Source: an uncultured Lachnospiraceae bacterium
Lineage (GTDB): Bacteria > Bacillota > Clostridia > Lachnospirales > Lachnospiraceae
Reading direction: 5' to 3'
Assembly: GCA_947631955.1 (NCBI GenBank)
Contig: CANRNJ010000005.1
Location: 1-64,000 of the forward strand
Length of the DNA stretch: 64,000 nucleotides
How positions within the stretch are numbered: the stretch's first letter is position 1; each line of letters begins with the position of its first letter. Positions 7,490 to 16,718 of this stretch are shown piece by piece. Below the pieces are notes generated by a model that made no database searches, had not been told where the DNA came from, and was given only the letters and a program-made list of their open reading frames with translations. The translations under genes were made by a program, and so were the position numbers.

Positions 7490-8785
7490 TCAGGCTTTCT
7501 TCAAAGGGCTCTTTCGGTAAATGATATCCTCCCGTCCCGGTCCGTTAGAAACCATGGTGATCGGATAACCGATCTGTTCCTCGATAAATTCCACATACCT
7601 GCGGCAGTTTTCGGGAAGTTCTTCATAATTCCTGATCCCTCGTATATCGCATTTCCAACCCGGCATCTTCTTCAGCACCGGACGCGCCTTCTCCAGCTTA
7701 CAGGTGACGGGGAAATCCGTTGTGACTTCACCGTCTATCTCATACCCTACGCAGACCGGGATCTCGTCCAGATACCCCAGCACATCCAACACCGTAAACG
7801 CCACGTCGGTCGTGCCCTGCAGACGGCAGCCGTATTTGGACGCCACGCAGTCGAACCATCCCATACGGCGGGGACGTCCCGTCGTTGCGCCGTACTCGCC
7901 GCCGTCACCGCCGCGGTTGCGCAGTTCGTCCGCTTCTTCCCCGAAGATCTCCGACACAAAAGCGCCCGCGCCGACTGCCGACGAATAAGCCTTGCATACC
8001 GTAATGATCTCCTTGATCTCATGCGGCGGAAGCCCTGCGCCGATGGCGCCGTATGCCGCCAGTGTGGAAGAAGACGTCACCATCGGATAGATTCCGTGGT
8101 CGGGATCCTTCAATGTTCCAAGCTGTCCCTCCAGCAATATGGTCCTGCCCTCTTTTATCGCCTGATCCAGATATGCGGACACATCGCACACATAGGGCTC
8201 TATCATCTCTTTATACTCATGCAGCGTATCCAGAAGTTCTTTCGGATCGATAAGCGGCTTGTGATACAGATGCTCCAGAAGCACGTTCTTTGTTTCACAG
8301 ATGCGCGGCACTTTATCTTTCAGGAGTTCCTCGTCGAAAAGTTCGCTTACCTGAAATCCGATCTTGGCATATTTATCCGAGTAAAAAGGGGCGATGCCCG
8401 ATTTCGTCGAGCCGAAAGATTTTCCGCCCAGTCTTTCTTCTTCATACTGGTCGAACAAAATATGATACGGCATCACGATCTGGCACCTGTTGGATACAAG
8501 GATCTTCGGTTTCGGCACATTTCTGTCCGTGATGGATCTGATCTCCTGAATCAGCAACGGAATATTTAAGGCAACGCCGTTTCCGATAATGCTCGTGGTG
8601 TGGTTATAGAAAACACCGGACGGCAATGTATGAAGCGCAAATTTACCGTAATTGTTGACAATGGTATGTCCCGCATTGGCACCGCCCTGAAAGCGCACGA
8701 TGATGTCGGCCTTTTCCGCCAGCATATCCGTGATCTTTCCCTTTCCTTCATCTCCCCAGTTGGCGCCCACAACCGCCTTTACCAT
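7490..8785 (-). CDS. purA: adenylosuccinate synthetase
   Basis: 431 residues, the usual length. Joins IMP and aspartate with GTP to give adenylosuccinate, the first committed step to AMP. The N-terminal 'GANWGDEGKGKITD' (about 7-20) is the GTP-binding/catalytic Asp loop, and 'QGGANAGHT' carries the catalytic His near residue 41. 'GTTDVAFTVLDVLG' and the C-terminal 'SNGPGREDII' (where many homologues have 'STGP') complete the signature. The next enzyme, PurB, is encoded 13 kb away, so AMP synthesis is split. Transcription starts from its own promoter between it and the metal ATPase gene. Confidence 0.97.
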   Translation of the reverse strand: MVKAVVGANWGDEGKGKITDMLAEKADIIVRFQGGANAGHTIVNNYGKFALHTLPSGVFYNHTTSIIGNGVALNIPLLIQEIRSITDRNVPKPKILVSNRCQIVMPYHILFDQYEEERLGGKSFGSTKSGIAPFYSDKYAKIGFQVSELFDEELLKDKVPRICETKNVLLEHLYHKPLIDPKELLDTLHEYKEMIEPYVCDVSAYLDQAIKEGRTILLEGQLGTLKDPDHGIYPMVTSSSTLAAYGAIGAGLPPHEIKEIITVCKAYSSAVGAGAFVSEIFGEEADELRNRGGDGGEYGATTGRPRRMGWFDCVASKYGCRLQGTTDVAFTVLDVLGYLDEIPVCVGYEIDGEVTTDFPVTCKLEKARPVLKKMPGWKCDIRGIRNYEELPENCRRYVEFIEEQIGYPITMVSNGPGREDIIYRKSPLKKA

Positions 8786-8840
8786 AACAATTCCTCCTTC
8801 TGCTTACCATGTCGTTCACCCAGATTTCATCATAAGAGAA

Positions 8841-8904
8841 GCGGGTTGTAAAAACCCGCCGTTTCTTACTTTCTTATTATACTCCAGAAACATTTATAAG
8901 TAAA
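8841..8904 (-). promoter_or_regulatory. purA promoter and leader hairpin
   Basis: Minus-strand TTTACT (8899-8904), 17-base spacer, TATAAT (8876-8881). The transcript would start near 8869 and form a 7-bp hairpin, GCGGGTT with its complement (8841-8859), almost at its 5' end. That hairpin could stabilise the mRNA or end readthrough from the ATPase gene. A 10-bp inverted repeat (ATAAGTAAAA at 8896-8905 and its complement at 8932-8941) joins the -35 region to the stop codon of the upstream ATPase gene. Confidence 0.6.
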
Positions 8905-8937
8905 ATCAATATTTATTATATGTGATATAATTTTTAC

Positions 8938-10815
8938 TTATATTATGTGCTTATCATACCGCAGGGCCCTTGTCGCATTGAGCACCGCAATGATCATGAC
9001 ACCCACGTCCGCAAAGACAGCCCACCACATGTTCAGCGATCCGGCTGCTCCCAGGATCAGGCAGATCAATTTGACCGCCAAAGCAAAAACGATATTTTGA
9101 TATACGATGCGGAGCGTCTTGCGGGATATGCCGATAGCCGTTGCGATCTTCTCCGGATCGTCGTCCATCAGCACGATGTCCGCCGCCTCGATCGCCGCGT
9201 CCGCTCCCATCGCTCCCATCGCTATGCCCAGATCCGCTCTGGAAAGGACGGGAGCGTCGTTGATGCCGTCCCCGACAAACGCCAGATTCTCTTTTCCGCT
9301 CTTCGCCGCCAGAAGCGCCTCCACCTCGTTCACTTTATCTTCCGGCAGCAGTTCGCTCTTGACCATATCGACTCCCAGTTCGTCCGCTGCTGCTTCGGCC
9401 GCGCTTTTCGCATCTCCGGTCAGCATGACTATGTGTTTGACCCCTGCCGCGCGCATTGCCGCTATCGCCGCTTTCGCGTTCGGCTTCACCACGTCGGAGA
9501 TCAGTATATAACCTGCGTACTTCCCGTCTATGACCACATGGACTTCCGTTCCGGCCGCCTGAGGCGTCTGATACGCTATATTCAGCCGTTTCATCAGCTT
9601 CACGTTGCCGACAGCCGTCTTTCTGCCTTCCACGACCGCCGTCACGCCGTGCCCGCCGATCTCTTCCACATCACTTATCCTGTCGGCGTCGATCGGTCCG
9701 CCGTAAGCTTCTTTCAGGCTCTTGCTGATGGGATGGTTGGAATAATGCTCGGCATATGCCGCCGTCTTCAGCAGTTCTTTTTCCGAAAAACCGTCCGCGG
9801 GCTCGATGTGCGTCACTTCAAACACGCCTTTCGTGAGCGTGCCGGTCTTATCGCACACCACATAGGTCGTCTTGGAGAGCGCCTCCAGATAGTTGGATCC
9901 CTTAACTAAGATCCCCTTGGCAGAAGCGCCGCCGATGCCGCCGAAGAAGCTGAGTGGAATGGAGATCACGAGCGCGCACGGACAGCTGATGACCAGCGTC
10001 GTCAGCGCCCGGATAAGCCACTGGGACCACCCGGCGCTGCGCCCCGCGATCAAATTGAACATCGGCGGCAGGACCGCCAGCGCCAGTGCGCCGAAACATA
10101 CGGCAGGCGTATAATACTTGGCAAACCGCGTGATGAAATTTTCCGATCTGGATTTCTTCATACTGGAATTTTCCACCAGATCAAGGATCTTGGAAACCGT
10201 TGATTCGCCGAACGGCTTGGTGGTCCTGATGCGGAGCACCCCGGACATATTGACGCAGCCGCTGATAACCTCGTCGCCCTCGTTTGCTTCTCTGGGCAGG
10301 CTCTCGCCCGTCAGTGCGCTCGTGTTCAGCGAAGAAGAGCCACTCACGATCACGCCGTCGATCGGCACTTTTTCCCCCGGCTGCACCGTGATCACGCTGC
10401 CGGGCTCCACTTCATCGGGATCCACCTGAACCAGTTCCCCGTCCCGCTCCACGTTGGCGTAATCGGGCCTTATATCCATCAGCTGCGTTATATTTCTGCG
10501 GCTTTTTCCGACCGCATAACTCTGGAACAATTCTCCGATCTGGTAAAAAAGCATGACCGCCGTGCCCTCGACATACTCGCCGAGCGCGATCGCTCCCACG
10601 GTCGCCACCGCCATCAGGAAGTTTTCGTCAAAAACTTCTCCGTGCACGATCCCAAGCAGCGCTTTTTTTAAGATATCATAGCCGATGATCAGATACGGTA
10701 TCAGAAACAGTCCCGCTCTGACATAGGTGTTTTCGATCGGTATCAGGCTCAACGCCGCCACCAGCAGGGCGGAAATAATGATCCTTATCAATACTTTCTT
10801 CTGTTTTCTTGTCAT
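8938..10815 (-). CDS. heavy-metal P1B-type ATPase (Zn/Cd type)
   Basis: 625 residues, short because the N-terminal metal-binding HMA domain is absent. It has the metal-channel 'SCPCALVIS' (CPC) in a central membrane helix, the phosphorylation motif 'CDKTGTLTKG', 'TGES' in the actuator domain and 'GDGINDAPVL' before the last helices. The first 75 residues hold two helix pairs. P1B ATPases of this kind export Zn2+, Cd2+ or related ions. The promoter carries an ArsR/SmtB-type palindrome, and the next gene upstream but one is a CDF exporter, so this is a metal-efflux region. No ArsR gene is present in the window. Confidence 0.93.
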   Translation of the reverse strand: MTRKQKKVLIRIIISALLVAALSLIPIENTYVRAGLFLIPYLIIGYDILKKALLGIVHGEVFDENFLMAVATVGAIALGEYVEGTAVMLFYQIGELFQSYAVGKSRRNITQLMDIRPDYANVERDGELVQVDPDEVEPGSVITVQPGEKVPIDGVIVSGSSSLNTSALTGESLPREANEGDEVISGCVNMSGVLRIRTTKPFGESTVSKILDLVENSSMKKSRSENFITRFAKYYTPAVCFGALALAVLPPMFNLIAGRSAGWSQWLIRALTTLVISCPCALVISIPLSFFGGIGGASAKGILVKGSNYLEALSKTTYVVCDKTGTLTKGVFEVTHIEPADGFSEKELLKTAAYAEHYSNHPISKSLKEAYGGPIDADRISDVEEIGGHGVTAVVEGRKTAVGNVKLMKRLNIAYQTPQAAGTEVHVVIDGKYAGYILISDVVKPNAKAAIAAMRAAGVKHIVMLTGDAKSAAEAAADELGVDMVKSELLPEDKVNEVEALLAAKSGKENLAFVGDGINDAPVLSRADLGIAMGAMGADAAIEAADIVLMDDDPEKIATAIGISRKTLRIVYQNIVFALAVKLICLILGAAGSLNMWWAVFADVGVMIIAVLNATRALRYDKHII

Positions 10816-10849
10816 GGTCGTTCTCCGGTTTCTGTGGTTTTTATATGAA

Positions 10850-10887
10850 CATATGAATATTTAATCATATGTTTTCATTTCTGTCAA
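10850..10887 (-). promoter_or_regulatory. promoter with ArsR/SmtB-like operator for the metal ATPase
   Basis: Minus-strand TTGACA (10882-10887), 17-base spacer, TTAAAT near 10859-10864. CATATGA (10850-10856) and TCATATG (10865-10871) form a 7-8-7 inverted repeat over the -10, like the ATATGAA-N-TTCATAT operators bound by metal-sensing SmtB/CzrA repressors. The -35 box lies inside the 3' end of the 52-residue gene. Confidence 0.6.
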
Positions 10888-11023
10888 TACATTTTCCAAT
10901 ATCCTTTTTAATTTTCCCGTACACCCTTTCAAATTTTTCTAATACTCTTTTTAATTTTTCCTTATACTCCTTCAAATCTTCCCCTGGCTGCCCTGTGGTG
11001 TCGATCTGGATGCTGCCTCTCAT
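10865..11023 (-). CDS. small charged protein of unknown function
   Basis: 52 residues, Lys/Glu-rich, with a long amphipathic helix predicted from residue 17 ('EDLKEYKEKLKRVLEKFERVYGKIKK'-type heptads) and one Cys near the end. I do not recognise it. The frame is open to 11053, but the ATG at 11023 has a near-perfect AAAGGAGG five bases upstream. The gene sits between a terminator-like hairpin of the CDF gene and the metal ATPase, and the ATPase promoter lies in its last codons. It could be a small partner of metal efflux, or a translated leader. Confidence 0.5.
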   Translation of the reverse strand: MRGSIQIDTTGQPGEDLKEYKEKLKRVLEKFERVYGKIKKDIGKCIDRNENI

Positions 11024-11041
11024 GTCCCTCCTTTTGAACGC

Positions 11042-11079
11042 AAAAAAGCGCATGGTCTACGATTTACTGTTCCATGCGC
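11042..11079 (-). terminator. terminator or attenuator after the CDF gene
   Basis: On the minus strand GCGCATGG (11072-11079) pairs with CCATGCGC (11048-11055) across 16 bases and is followed by six T. A second hairpin (CCTTT/AAAGG closing CTGT/ACAG, 11079-11104) directly precedes it. The ribosome binding site of the 52-residue gene comes only 8 bases after the T-run, so the element could also act as an attenuator. Confidence 0.75.
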
Positions 11080-11138
11080 CTTTAGGCTGTTACACAGTCA
11101 AAGGTTCCCATTTATATAAAGGATATACTTTACAGTCC

Positions 11139-12065
11139 TCACGCCGGATTGACATGCACCATGATGTGTTTTACCTTCGGGAAAGACTGCTCTATGGCGT
11201 CATGCACATGCTCTGCGATGCCGTGCGCATCCCGCAGCCGCATATCCCCGTCCACTTCGATCTCGATATCGACATATATCTTATTTCCAAACACACGGGT
11301 ATGAAGCAGATCGACGGCCTGTACGCCCGCTTGGCTCTGGGCGCACTCCCTGAGCATCTGCTCCACCTCGTCGTCGCAGGCTTTATCTACCATCTTATCC
11401 ACCGCGTCCATAAAGATATCATAGGCCGCTTTTTCAATAAAAACGCATATGACAAGGCTCGCGGCCGGATCCAAGATAGGAAAGCCGATCCTTGCGCCCG
11501 CGATACCGATCAGCGCGCCGATCGAGGACAGTGCGTCGGAGCGGTGGTGCCATGCGTCCGCCATCAATGCGCCGGAATCGATCTTCCGGGCATAGACCTT
11601 TGTGTATTGATACATGCCTTCCTTGGTCAGAATGGATACGACGGCTGCGATCAGCGCCAGCACTCCGGGAACCGCGAGCCGCGAATAATCTCCGCCCGCC
11701 ACTTTGCCAACCGCCGTATAGCCGATCCCCAGTCCGGTAACGGCCAAGATCGTTGACAGAACGATGGCGGCCACACATTCCATGCGCTCGTGTCCGTACG
11801 GGTGGTCTTTGTCCGACTCTTTGCTTGATATCCGGATGCCGATGATCACCACGATCGTGCTGAACACGTCCGAAGCCGAATGGATCGCGTCCGATACCAT
11901 TGCTCCCGAATGGGCGATCAGACCGGCGGCAAGCTTAAAGACCGTAAGGATCAGATTGGATACAATGCTGACATGCGACACTTTCATCGCCACTTTTTCG
12001 TATTCCGTTTCCTTCGCCATGTCCGCCGCACGGCCTGCGGCGTCACTCTTCTGTGCGTTTCTCAT
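11139..12065 (-). CDS. cation diffusion facilitator (CDF) metal exporter
   Basis: 308 residues. Six membrane segments span about residues 20-205; 'HSASDVFST' and 'DAWHHRSDALSS' are the paired H/D metal sites of the transport helices, and residues 210-308 form the cytoplasmic ferredoxin-like domain ('VDIEIEVDGDMRLRDAHGIAEHV'). It belongs to the FieF/MMT1 group that exchanges Zn, Fe, Mn or Cd for protons. Upstream ATGs exist at 12086 and 12071, but only the ATG at 12065 is 7 bases from GGAGG. The start overlaps the YhfC-like gene by 23 bases, showing translational coupling. Confidence 0.9.
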   Translation of the reverse strand: MRNAQKSDAAGRAADMAKETEYEKVAMKVSHVSIVSNLILTVFKLAAGLIAHSGAMVSDAIHSASDVFSTIVVIIGIRISSKESDKDHPYGHERMECVAAIVLSTILAVTGLGIGYTAVGKVAGGDYSRLAVPGVLALIAAVVSILTKEGMYQYTKVYARKIDSGALMADAWHHRSDALSSIGALIGIAGARIGFPILDPAASLVICVFIEKAAYDIFMDAVDKMVDKACDDEVEQMLRECAQSQAGVQAVDLLHTRVFGNKIYVDIEIEVDGDMRLRDAHGIAEHVHDAIEQSFPKVKHIMVHVNPA

Positions 12066-12834
12066 AGACATTCCTCCATGTCGCATACAGCGCAGCAGCC
12101 GCTATGGCCATGAGCCCCAGTTCGACCGCCCACACAGGCAGATAGGCAGCCGCTATGACCGTCAGGAAATCCACCAGCCAGTGAAGCCCGTATGCACCGG
12201 CCAGATACCCGGCCCGTCCCGATCTCACAAACATGTACACCAGAAGGGAGCAGCATATCTGAATCGCAATGGCCGATATCCTTTCCACGCCCGCCATATA
12301 AAACGAATAGGCCGGCAGCTGCCATAGAGCCTGAAGCTGATCGTAGACCGTCTGCTTCATGGCGGGATCCATCTGCGCCACAGCCAGGCGGATGCCGCCG
12401 GAATTTATCAGCGCCGACGTGATCACGTTGTTGACGCATGCGATCCCCACGATCAGGACCGACTCCGTGCCGCCGTGTCCTATGCCGTACATCAGCGCGT
12501 CGTTCTTTGTCAGCTGCTTCTTTTTGAGAAATTTCATGGCCGCCAAACGCCCCGTTTCTTCAAACAGGGCCGCAGCGCATGCGCCGTAGAGGCCATACAG
12601 CACGATACTGTCCTGCAGCAGCGTACCCGTCAGCCCCATCACGACCATATGCAGGATCTGCTCCAAGATCAGGGCAGATATGATAAAAGTAATGCCTCCA
12701 GCCAGACATGCGGCGATCCTTGCATGGGTTTTCTTATAAAGGACGATTCCCAGTGCCACCGGCAGTCCCACAGAGATCACCAAAGAAACTGCCATACCCG
12801 CCATATTCGCCGCCGGAACGATTCCCCATTCCAT
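12043..12834 (-). CDS. YhfC-type intramembrane metalloprotease-like protein
   Basis: 263 residues with about seven hydrophobic helices. The pairs 'LFEETGR' (about 95-101) and 'GIGHGGTES' (about 121-129) with a later 'GLHWLVDF' are the conserved Glu/His motifs of the YhfC (DUF2324) family, related to CAAX-type membrane proteases. No substrate is known. It is the middle gene of a run that starts with the SpoIID/LysM protein (20-base gap) and continues into the CDF exporter (overlap). Confidence 0.8.
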   Translation of the reverse strand: MEWGIVPAANMAGMAVSLVISVGLPVALGIVLYKKTHARIAACLAGGITFIISALILEQILHMVVMGLTGTLLQDSIVLYGLYGACAAALFEETGRLAAMKFLKKKQLTKNDALMYGIGHGGTESVLIVGIACVNNVITSALINSGGIRLAVAQMDPAMKQTVYDQLQALWQLPAYSFYMAGVERISAIAIQICCSLLVYMFVRSGRAGYLAGAYGLHWLVDFLTVIAAAYLPVWAVELGLMAIAAAALYATWRNVYEKRTEE

Positions 12835-12853
12835 ATCTTTTCTCTCCTTTTTA

Positions 12854-14671
12854 TCATCCGTTCGGGATCCGGAGCACCTGGCCGATCTGCAGGATGTCTC
12901 CGGTCAGCCCGTTCAGTCTTTTGATCGCATCGACCGTCGTTCCAAACCTTCTGGACAAGGTCCACAGTGTATCCCCGGACCGGACCGTATATTCAAAATA
13001 GTCGTAACCCTCAGGCGTCGGGATCCGGAGCACTTGGCCGATCTGCAGGATATCTCCGGTCAGTCCGTTCAGTTTCTTGATCGCATCGACCGTGGTCCCG
13101 AACCTTCTGGACAGTATCCACAGCGTATCCCCGGACTGGACCGTATACTCGAAGTAATCGTCCGACGGGCTGCCGGAGGGTATATTCTCCCGGACGTTCA
13201 GATACACGTCGTAGAGCGCCTGCCATGTGGCCGGTCCCACCACCCCATCGGCTGTAAGTCCGCGCATCCGCTGAAAGGCAGTCACCGCCTGTCTTGTCGA
13301 AGACCCAAAACTGCTGTCCTGCACCACACTCGGCACATCCGGATAAAACTCCGAAATAACATTGAGCAGGTACTGCAGAGTCAGCACGTCGTTTCCCTTT
13401 GATCCTTGGCGCAGGACGGAAGCTGGCGGAACCGTCCCGATCCCCAGTTCCGTTCCCTCGCTGTCCAGTTCCGCAAGCCTTGTCACAGCGGTGTATATCT
13501 GCGAGATCTTATACCATGTGGATTTGCCCACCACGCCGTCCGCCGCCAGGTTGAAGATACTCTGGAACTTCCTGACCGCCGCATCCGTACCGCTGCCAAA
13601 CACGCCCGCCGCGTCCGCGATCATCGGAATGGCCGGATAATTCCTGCGGATCCTGTTCAGATAGATCTGGATATTCTGCACGTCCAGACCGGCGCTTCCG
13701 ATCCTGAGCGGAGTCCCCGGATAGGAAGTCAGAACGTCCGATACGGCTTCCGCCTCGGCAATCGTCACGTCATTCGGATAATAATACCGCAGTATCTGTA
13801 TCGGCGTCCTTCCCTGATTGGCAAGGGAAACGGTTCCCCACTGTGACAATCCCTGACAGGTGACTGTCGTGCCGTTGCAGAAGGATGTAAAAAAGGGCGC
13901 GTTCTGCCCCGGCCTTGTCACATACTCATTAAAGATCTCATCCACGATCCGGTTGATCGACTCGTAAGTCACCCTTCCGTACACAAACGCCTGATCGTAA
14001 GCCGTGCTGTTCGTGATATCAAAAGAGTATCCCTGACTCCTGTACCACTCGGTAAAGATGCGGTTGAGCGCAAAGGTGATGATAACATAAATATTCGCCC
14101 GCAGAGCGGCGTCGGGCCATGTGGGATAGATCTCGCTGCTCGCCGCGTTTTTCACATAATCGGTAAAAGGGACCTGAACATTGGAAGCCGCCGCGGACGG
14201 ACTGCCCAAATGCACCGTGATCCGGTTGGGAATGACCACCTGCCGCAGCAGATAAGGCTGCACAGTCAATCCCTGCTGGGAATGGGGTTCTTTTCCGGCA
14301 GCGGCCGGAGGACCCATCGTGATGCGCGAAACGTCGCCGCTGCGCCCGGCTGCCTGATCCGGTATCAGCGTCATGGGCTGAAGGGCCGTTTCGTTCTCAT
14401 AGATCGGAATATCCTCTACATACAAAGACTGAAACCCCGGAGCCTGCGCGAGTACATCATAACTGACATAAGGCGTCCCGGCGTATTCCGGATCCATGGA
14501 AAGCCCTGCCGCCACCGTTTCCAGAGAAACCGCCGGGGTCTCTCCGCTCTCATCGGTTATCAGGTCGTACAGCCTGCGGCCCTGATCATCCAGTATCCTG
14601 ACCCGGACTCCTTCAAGCGGAACCGCTTCGTCTGCGACTCTCGTCTGTATCATTAAATAACCAATCGCCAT
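12854..14671 (-). CDS. SpoIID-like / PG-binding / LysM cell-wall protein
   Basis: 605 residues. An N-terminal beta-sandwich of the carboxypeptidase-regulatory type (about 10-105) is followed by a SpoIID-like core (145-310: 'SSEIYPTWPDAALRAN' with the probable catalytic Glu180, and 'GLSQWGTVSLANQG'), two peptidoglycan-binding type 1 domains (322-392 and 418-488) and two nearly identical LysM domains (507-551 and 558-603). SpoIID proteins are lytic transglycosylases that act on denuded glycan during engulfment. There is no signal peptide, which is odd for a wall enzyme and fits mother-cell or spore-coat deployment. The ATG at 14671 is 11 bases from AAAGGAG. A paralogue lies at 31985. Confidence 0.85.
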   Translation of the reverse strand: MAIGYLMIQTRVADEAVPLEGVRVRILDDQGRRLYDLITDESGETPAVSLETVAAGLSMDPEYAGTPYVSYDVLAQAPGFQSLYVEDIPIYENETALQPMTLIPDQAAGRSGDVSRITMGPPAAAGKEPHSQQGLTVQPYLLRQVVIPNRITVHLGSPSAAASNVQVPFTDYVKNAASSEIYPTWPDAALRANIYVIITFALNRIFTEWYRSQGYSFDITNSTAYDQAFVYGRVTYESINRIVDEIFNEYVTRPGQNAPFFTSFCNGTTVTCQGLSQWGTVSLANQGRTPIQILRYYYPNDVTIAEAEAVSDVLTSYPGTPLRIGSAGLDVQNIQIYLNRIRRNYPAIPMIADAAGVFGSGTDAAVRKFQSIFNLAADGVVGKSTWYKISQIYTAVTRLAELDSEGTELGIGTVPPASVLRQGSKGNDVLTLQYLLNVISEFYPDVPSVVQDSSFGSSTRQAVTAFQRMRGLTADGVVGPATWQALYDVYLNVRENIPSGSPSDDYFEYTVQSGDTLWILSRRFGTTVDAIKKLNGLTGDILQIGQVLRIPTPEGYDYFEYTVRSGDTLWTLSRRFGTTVDAIKRLNGLTGDILQIGQVLRIPNG

Positions 14672-14833
14672 AAAATGCAACACTCCTTTTTTCTATGCTA
14701 TATTATATAAAACACGAAAAAAAGTGTGCCCCTACGGCGCTTCGCCCGATTCCCGCCATTTTGGAAAACGGCAGATATTTCCGTTATTATAGCATACGGC
14801 GCCGGATTCCTCAACAAATTCATGCACATCATT

Positions 14834-14918
14834 CAAATGCTGACTTACACCGCACCGCTCAGATACTTTTCATACAGCATCGTCCAAATGCCGATTCACA
14901 CCGCGCCGCTCAGATACT
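14834..14918. repeat. 51-bp duplication of the amidase gene end
   Basis: CAAATGC-type units start at 14834 and 14885. The right copy contains the last codons and stop of the amidase gene; the left copy, past the stop, still reads Tyr-Leu-Ser-Gly-Ala-Val-stop on the minus strand. Confidence 0.8.
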
Positions 14919-15789
14919 GGTCGATCCCCTGCGCGATCCCTTCCGCGATCCTCTCCTGATATGCTCCCGTGCACAGTCTGGCACGCTCTTCCTTGTTGGA
15001 AAGGAAACCCGTTTCGATCAGGCAGGACGGCATGTTACTCATTTTAAGCACGCACAGCTCAGAGTCCGGCACAAGTTTTCTTTCCACGGCGCCTGTGGAC
15101 CCGACGGTTTCCTGCTGGATCGACTGGGCAAGCCGCCTGCTTTCCCCCGTGCCGTCGTTTTCGTCATACCACGTTTCGATCCCTTCCACGCTCTTTACCC
15201 CGCAGGAGTTCTGGTGTATGCTGACATAGAGTCTGGCATTTCTGCTGTTGGCGTTTCTAACGCGCTCCGCTTTATCCACATAGGTGTCTTCCGTTCTGGT
15301 AAGTATCACAGTGTACCCCATTTTTTCCAATCTCTCCGCCACAGCCTGCGCGATCTCCAGATTGATCTCCTTCTCCGGCACATCGTCAAACATGCATCCG
15401 CCGTCGATGCCGCCGTGTCCGGGATCGATCACGACCGCTCTGTCCGCCTCCGCTGCGGCCTGTTCCTCTAAGGCTTTCTGCTCCTCCATGATCCGTTCGA
15501 TCCGTTCCGTTTCAGTCTGTACGATCAGCCGCTGGCTGTCGGCGATCGCCCGGACGATATCCGCTATCTCTCCGCCGCCGTCCTGTGCGGATCCGGACAC
15601 CGGCTCGGATTCCGCCGCGATCACCTGTATGGCTTTGGCGCGGGACGCCGTGACGGCGCATACAAGGATGATGCAGAGCGCAGTCAGGATCCACATGATC
15701 GTTCTAAGACATTTAGACGCTTTCCTGCCGCTCCTTTGAGATCGATAACCGCTCCGCCTTGGGGATAGATAACTTCTTCTTTTGTACAT
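14896..15789 (-). CDS. N-acetylmuramoyl-L-alanine amidase (Amidase_3)
   Basis: 297 residues. A basic N-terminus and one membrane segment (about 31-50) are followed by a helical linker and the zinc amidase domain (about 118-293). Zinc and catalytic residues are seen in 'VIDPGHGGIDGG', 'EKEINLEIA', 'YVSIHQNS' and 'CLIETGFLSN'. The enzyme cleaves the lactyl-amide bond between glycan and stem peptide at the outer face of the membrane, as in CwlD/AmiC types. It is transcribed alone between the SpoIID/LysM gene and the two-component operon. Its 3' end is duplicated just downstream. Confidence 0.92.
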   Translation of the reverse strand: MYKRRSYLSPRRSGYRSQRSGRKASKCLRTIMWILTALCIILVCAVTASRAKAIQVIAAESEPVSGSAQDGGGEIADIVRAIADSQRLIVQTETERIERIMEEQKALEEQAAAEADRAVVIDPGHGGIDGGCMFDDVPEKEINLEIAQAVAERLEKMGYTVILTRTEDTYVDKAERVRNANSRNARLYVSIHQNSCGVKSVEGIETWYDENDGTGESRRLAQSIQQETVGSTGAVERKLVPDSELCVLKMSNMPSCLIETGFLSNKEERARLCTGAYQERIAEGIAQGIDQYLSGAV

Positions 15790-15899
15790 AAAAATGATGC
15801 TCCTCTCCTGAATCTGCTTACAGCATACAGAAAAGGTGCATCATAATCTCATCATTTTTGCATCCGAATCCCATCATTTTTGCATCATTTTTGCATCAT

Positions 15900-16718
15900 T
15901 CATTTACTGATCTTCAAAAAGAGTTCTTGGATGCCGTCATAGAACCCGACCGTCACCACCGTGCGGTCTTCTCCCATTCCCTCAAATACATATTTTTTGT
16001 AATAAGGCGTCGTTTCAAGGAGCGGATTGTCGTTCTCGTACTCTTGCGGCTCTGTCAGTCCCATATAGGAAGCCCACTGTTCCACCAGCACATCCGTATC
16101 GATATCCTCCCATTTCAGCTGCGAACGGACATAAAATTCATAGATCTTTCCGTCGTCCGCATCGATATAGGCGTCGATCAGACGGTTTTCCTTGTTGACA
16201 TTCTGGATGCTTCCCGCCAGACTCAGTTTCCAGACAGCCACGTTATTGCGCGGTTCGGGGACATCGATGGCGGAATATAAGGTAGCCGTATAAGAACCGG
16301 CCTGAACCTCTTTCACACTGTCGGGCAGGATCTTCAATTCCTTCAGCGTATCGATGCCTTCATTGACCGTCGCATAGATCTCTTCGTCGGTGATCTCCTG
16401 ACCGGACGGACCGTTATGGTTCACCACAAAAGCGTATGTGCCGGTGAGGTCCTGATACTCCGGCTCCCTCGTCCTGAGGCTCTGCTCCGTACCGGGCACG
16501 CTCTGGGAATTAAGACATTGTGAGAGGATATAAAGCTTTTCGTTGCGGTTCAGCTGATAACGATAGCCCTCCGCTCCCGTTTCTTCCTCCTGCGTCCGGA
16601 TCTGGCCCAGTATGTCTTTGTCTTTGTAACGTGTGATCTGTTCGGGCCCCCATATGGAAACGGCTACCGCGGCGGCCGTCAAGGCAAGGAGCGCCAGATT
16701 AAGCGCGTTTTTCTTCAT
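15900..16718 (-). CDS. exported protein of a two-component operon
   Basis: 272 residues with an N-terminal membrane segment (about 5-25) and the rest outside. I do not recognise a family. A stretch such as 'RLIDAYIDADDGKIYEFYVRS' resembles the repeated PepSY-like fold of exported inhibitors and sensors. The start overlaps the histidine kinase gene by 20 bases, with GGAGG 6 bases before the ATG, so it is co-translated. The position suggests a sensor accessory or output protein of that kinase. Confidence 0.7.
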   Translation of the reverse strand: MKKNALNLALLALTAAAVAVSIWGPEQITRYKDKDILGQIRTQEEETGAEGYRYQLNRNEKLYILSQCLNSQSVPGTEQSLRTREPEYQDLTGTYAFVVNHNGPSGQEITDEEIYATVNEGIDTLKELKILPDSVKEVQAGSYTATLYSAIDVPEPRNNVAVWKLSLAGSIQNVNKENRLIDAYIDADDGKIYEFYVRSQLKWEDIDTDVLVEQWASYMGLTEPQEYENDNPLLETTPYYKKYVFEGMGEDRTVVTVGFYDGIQELFLKISK

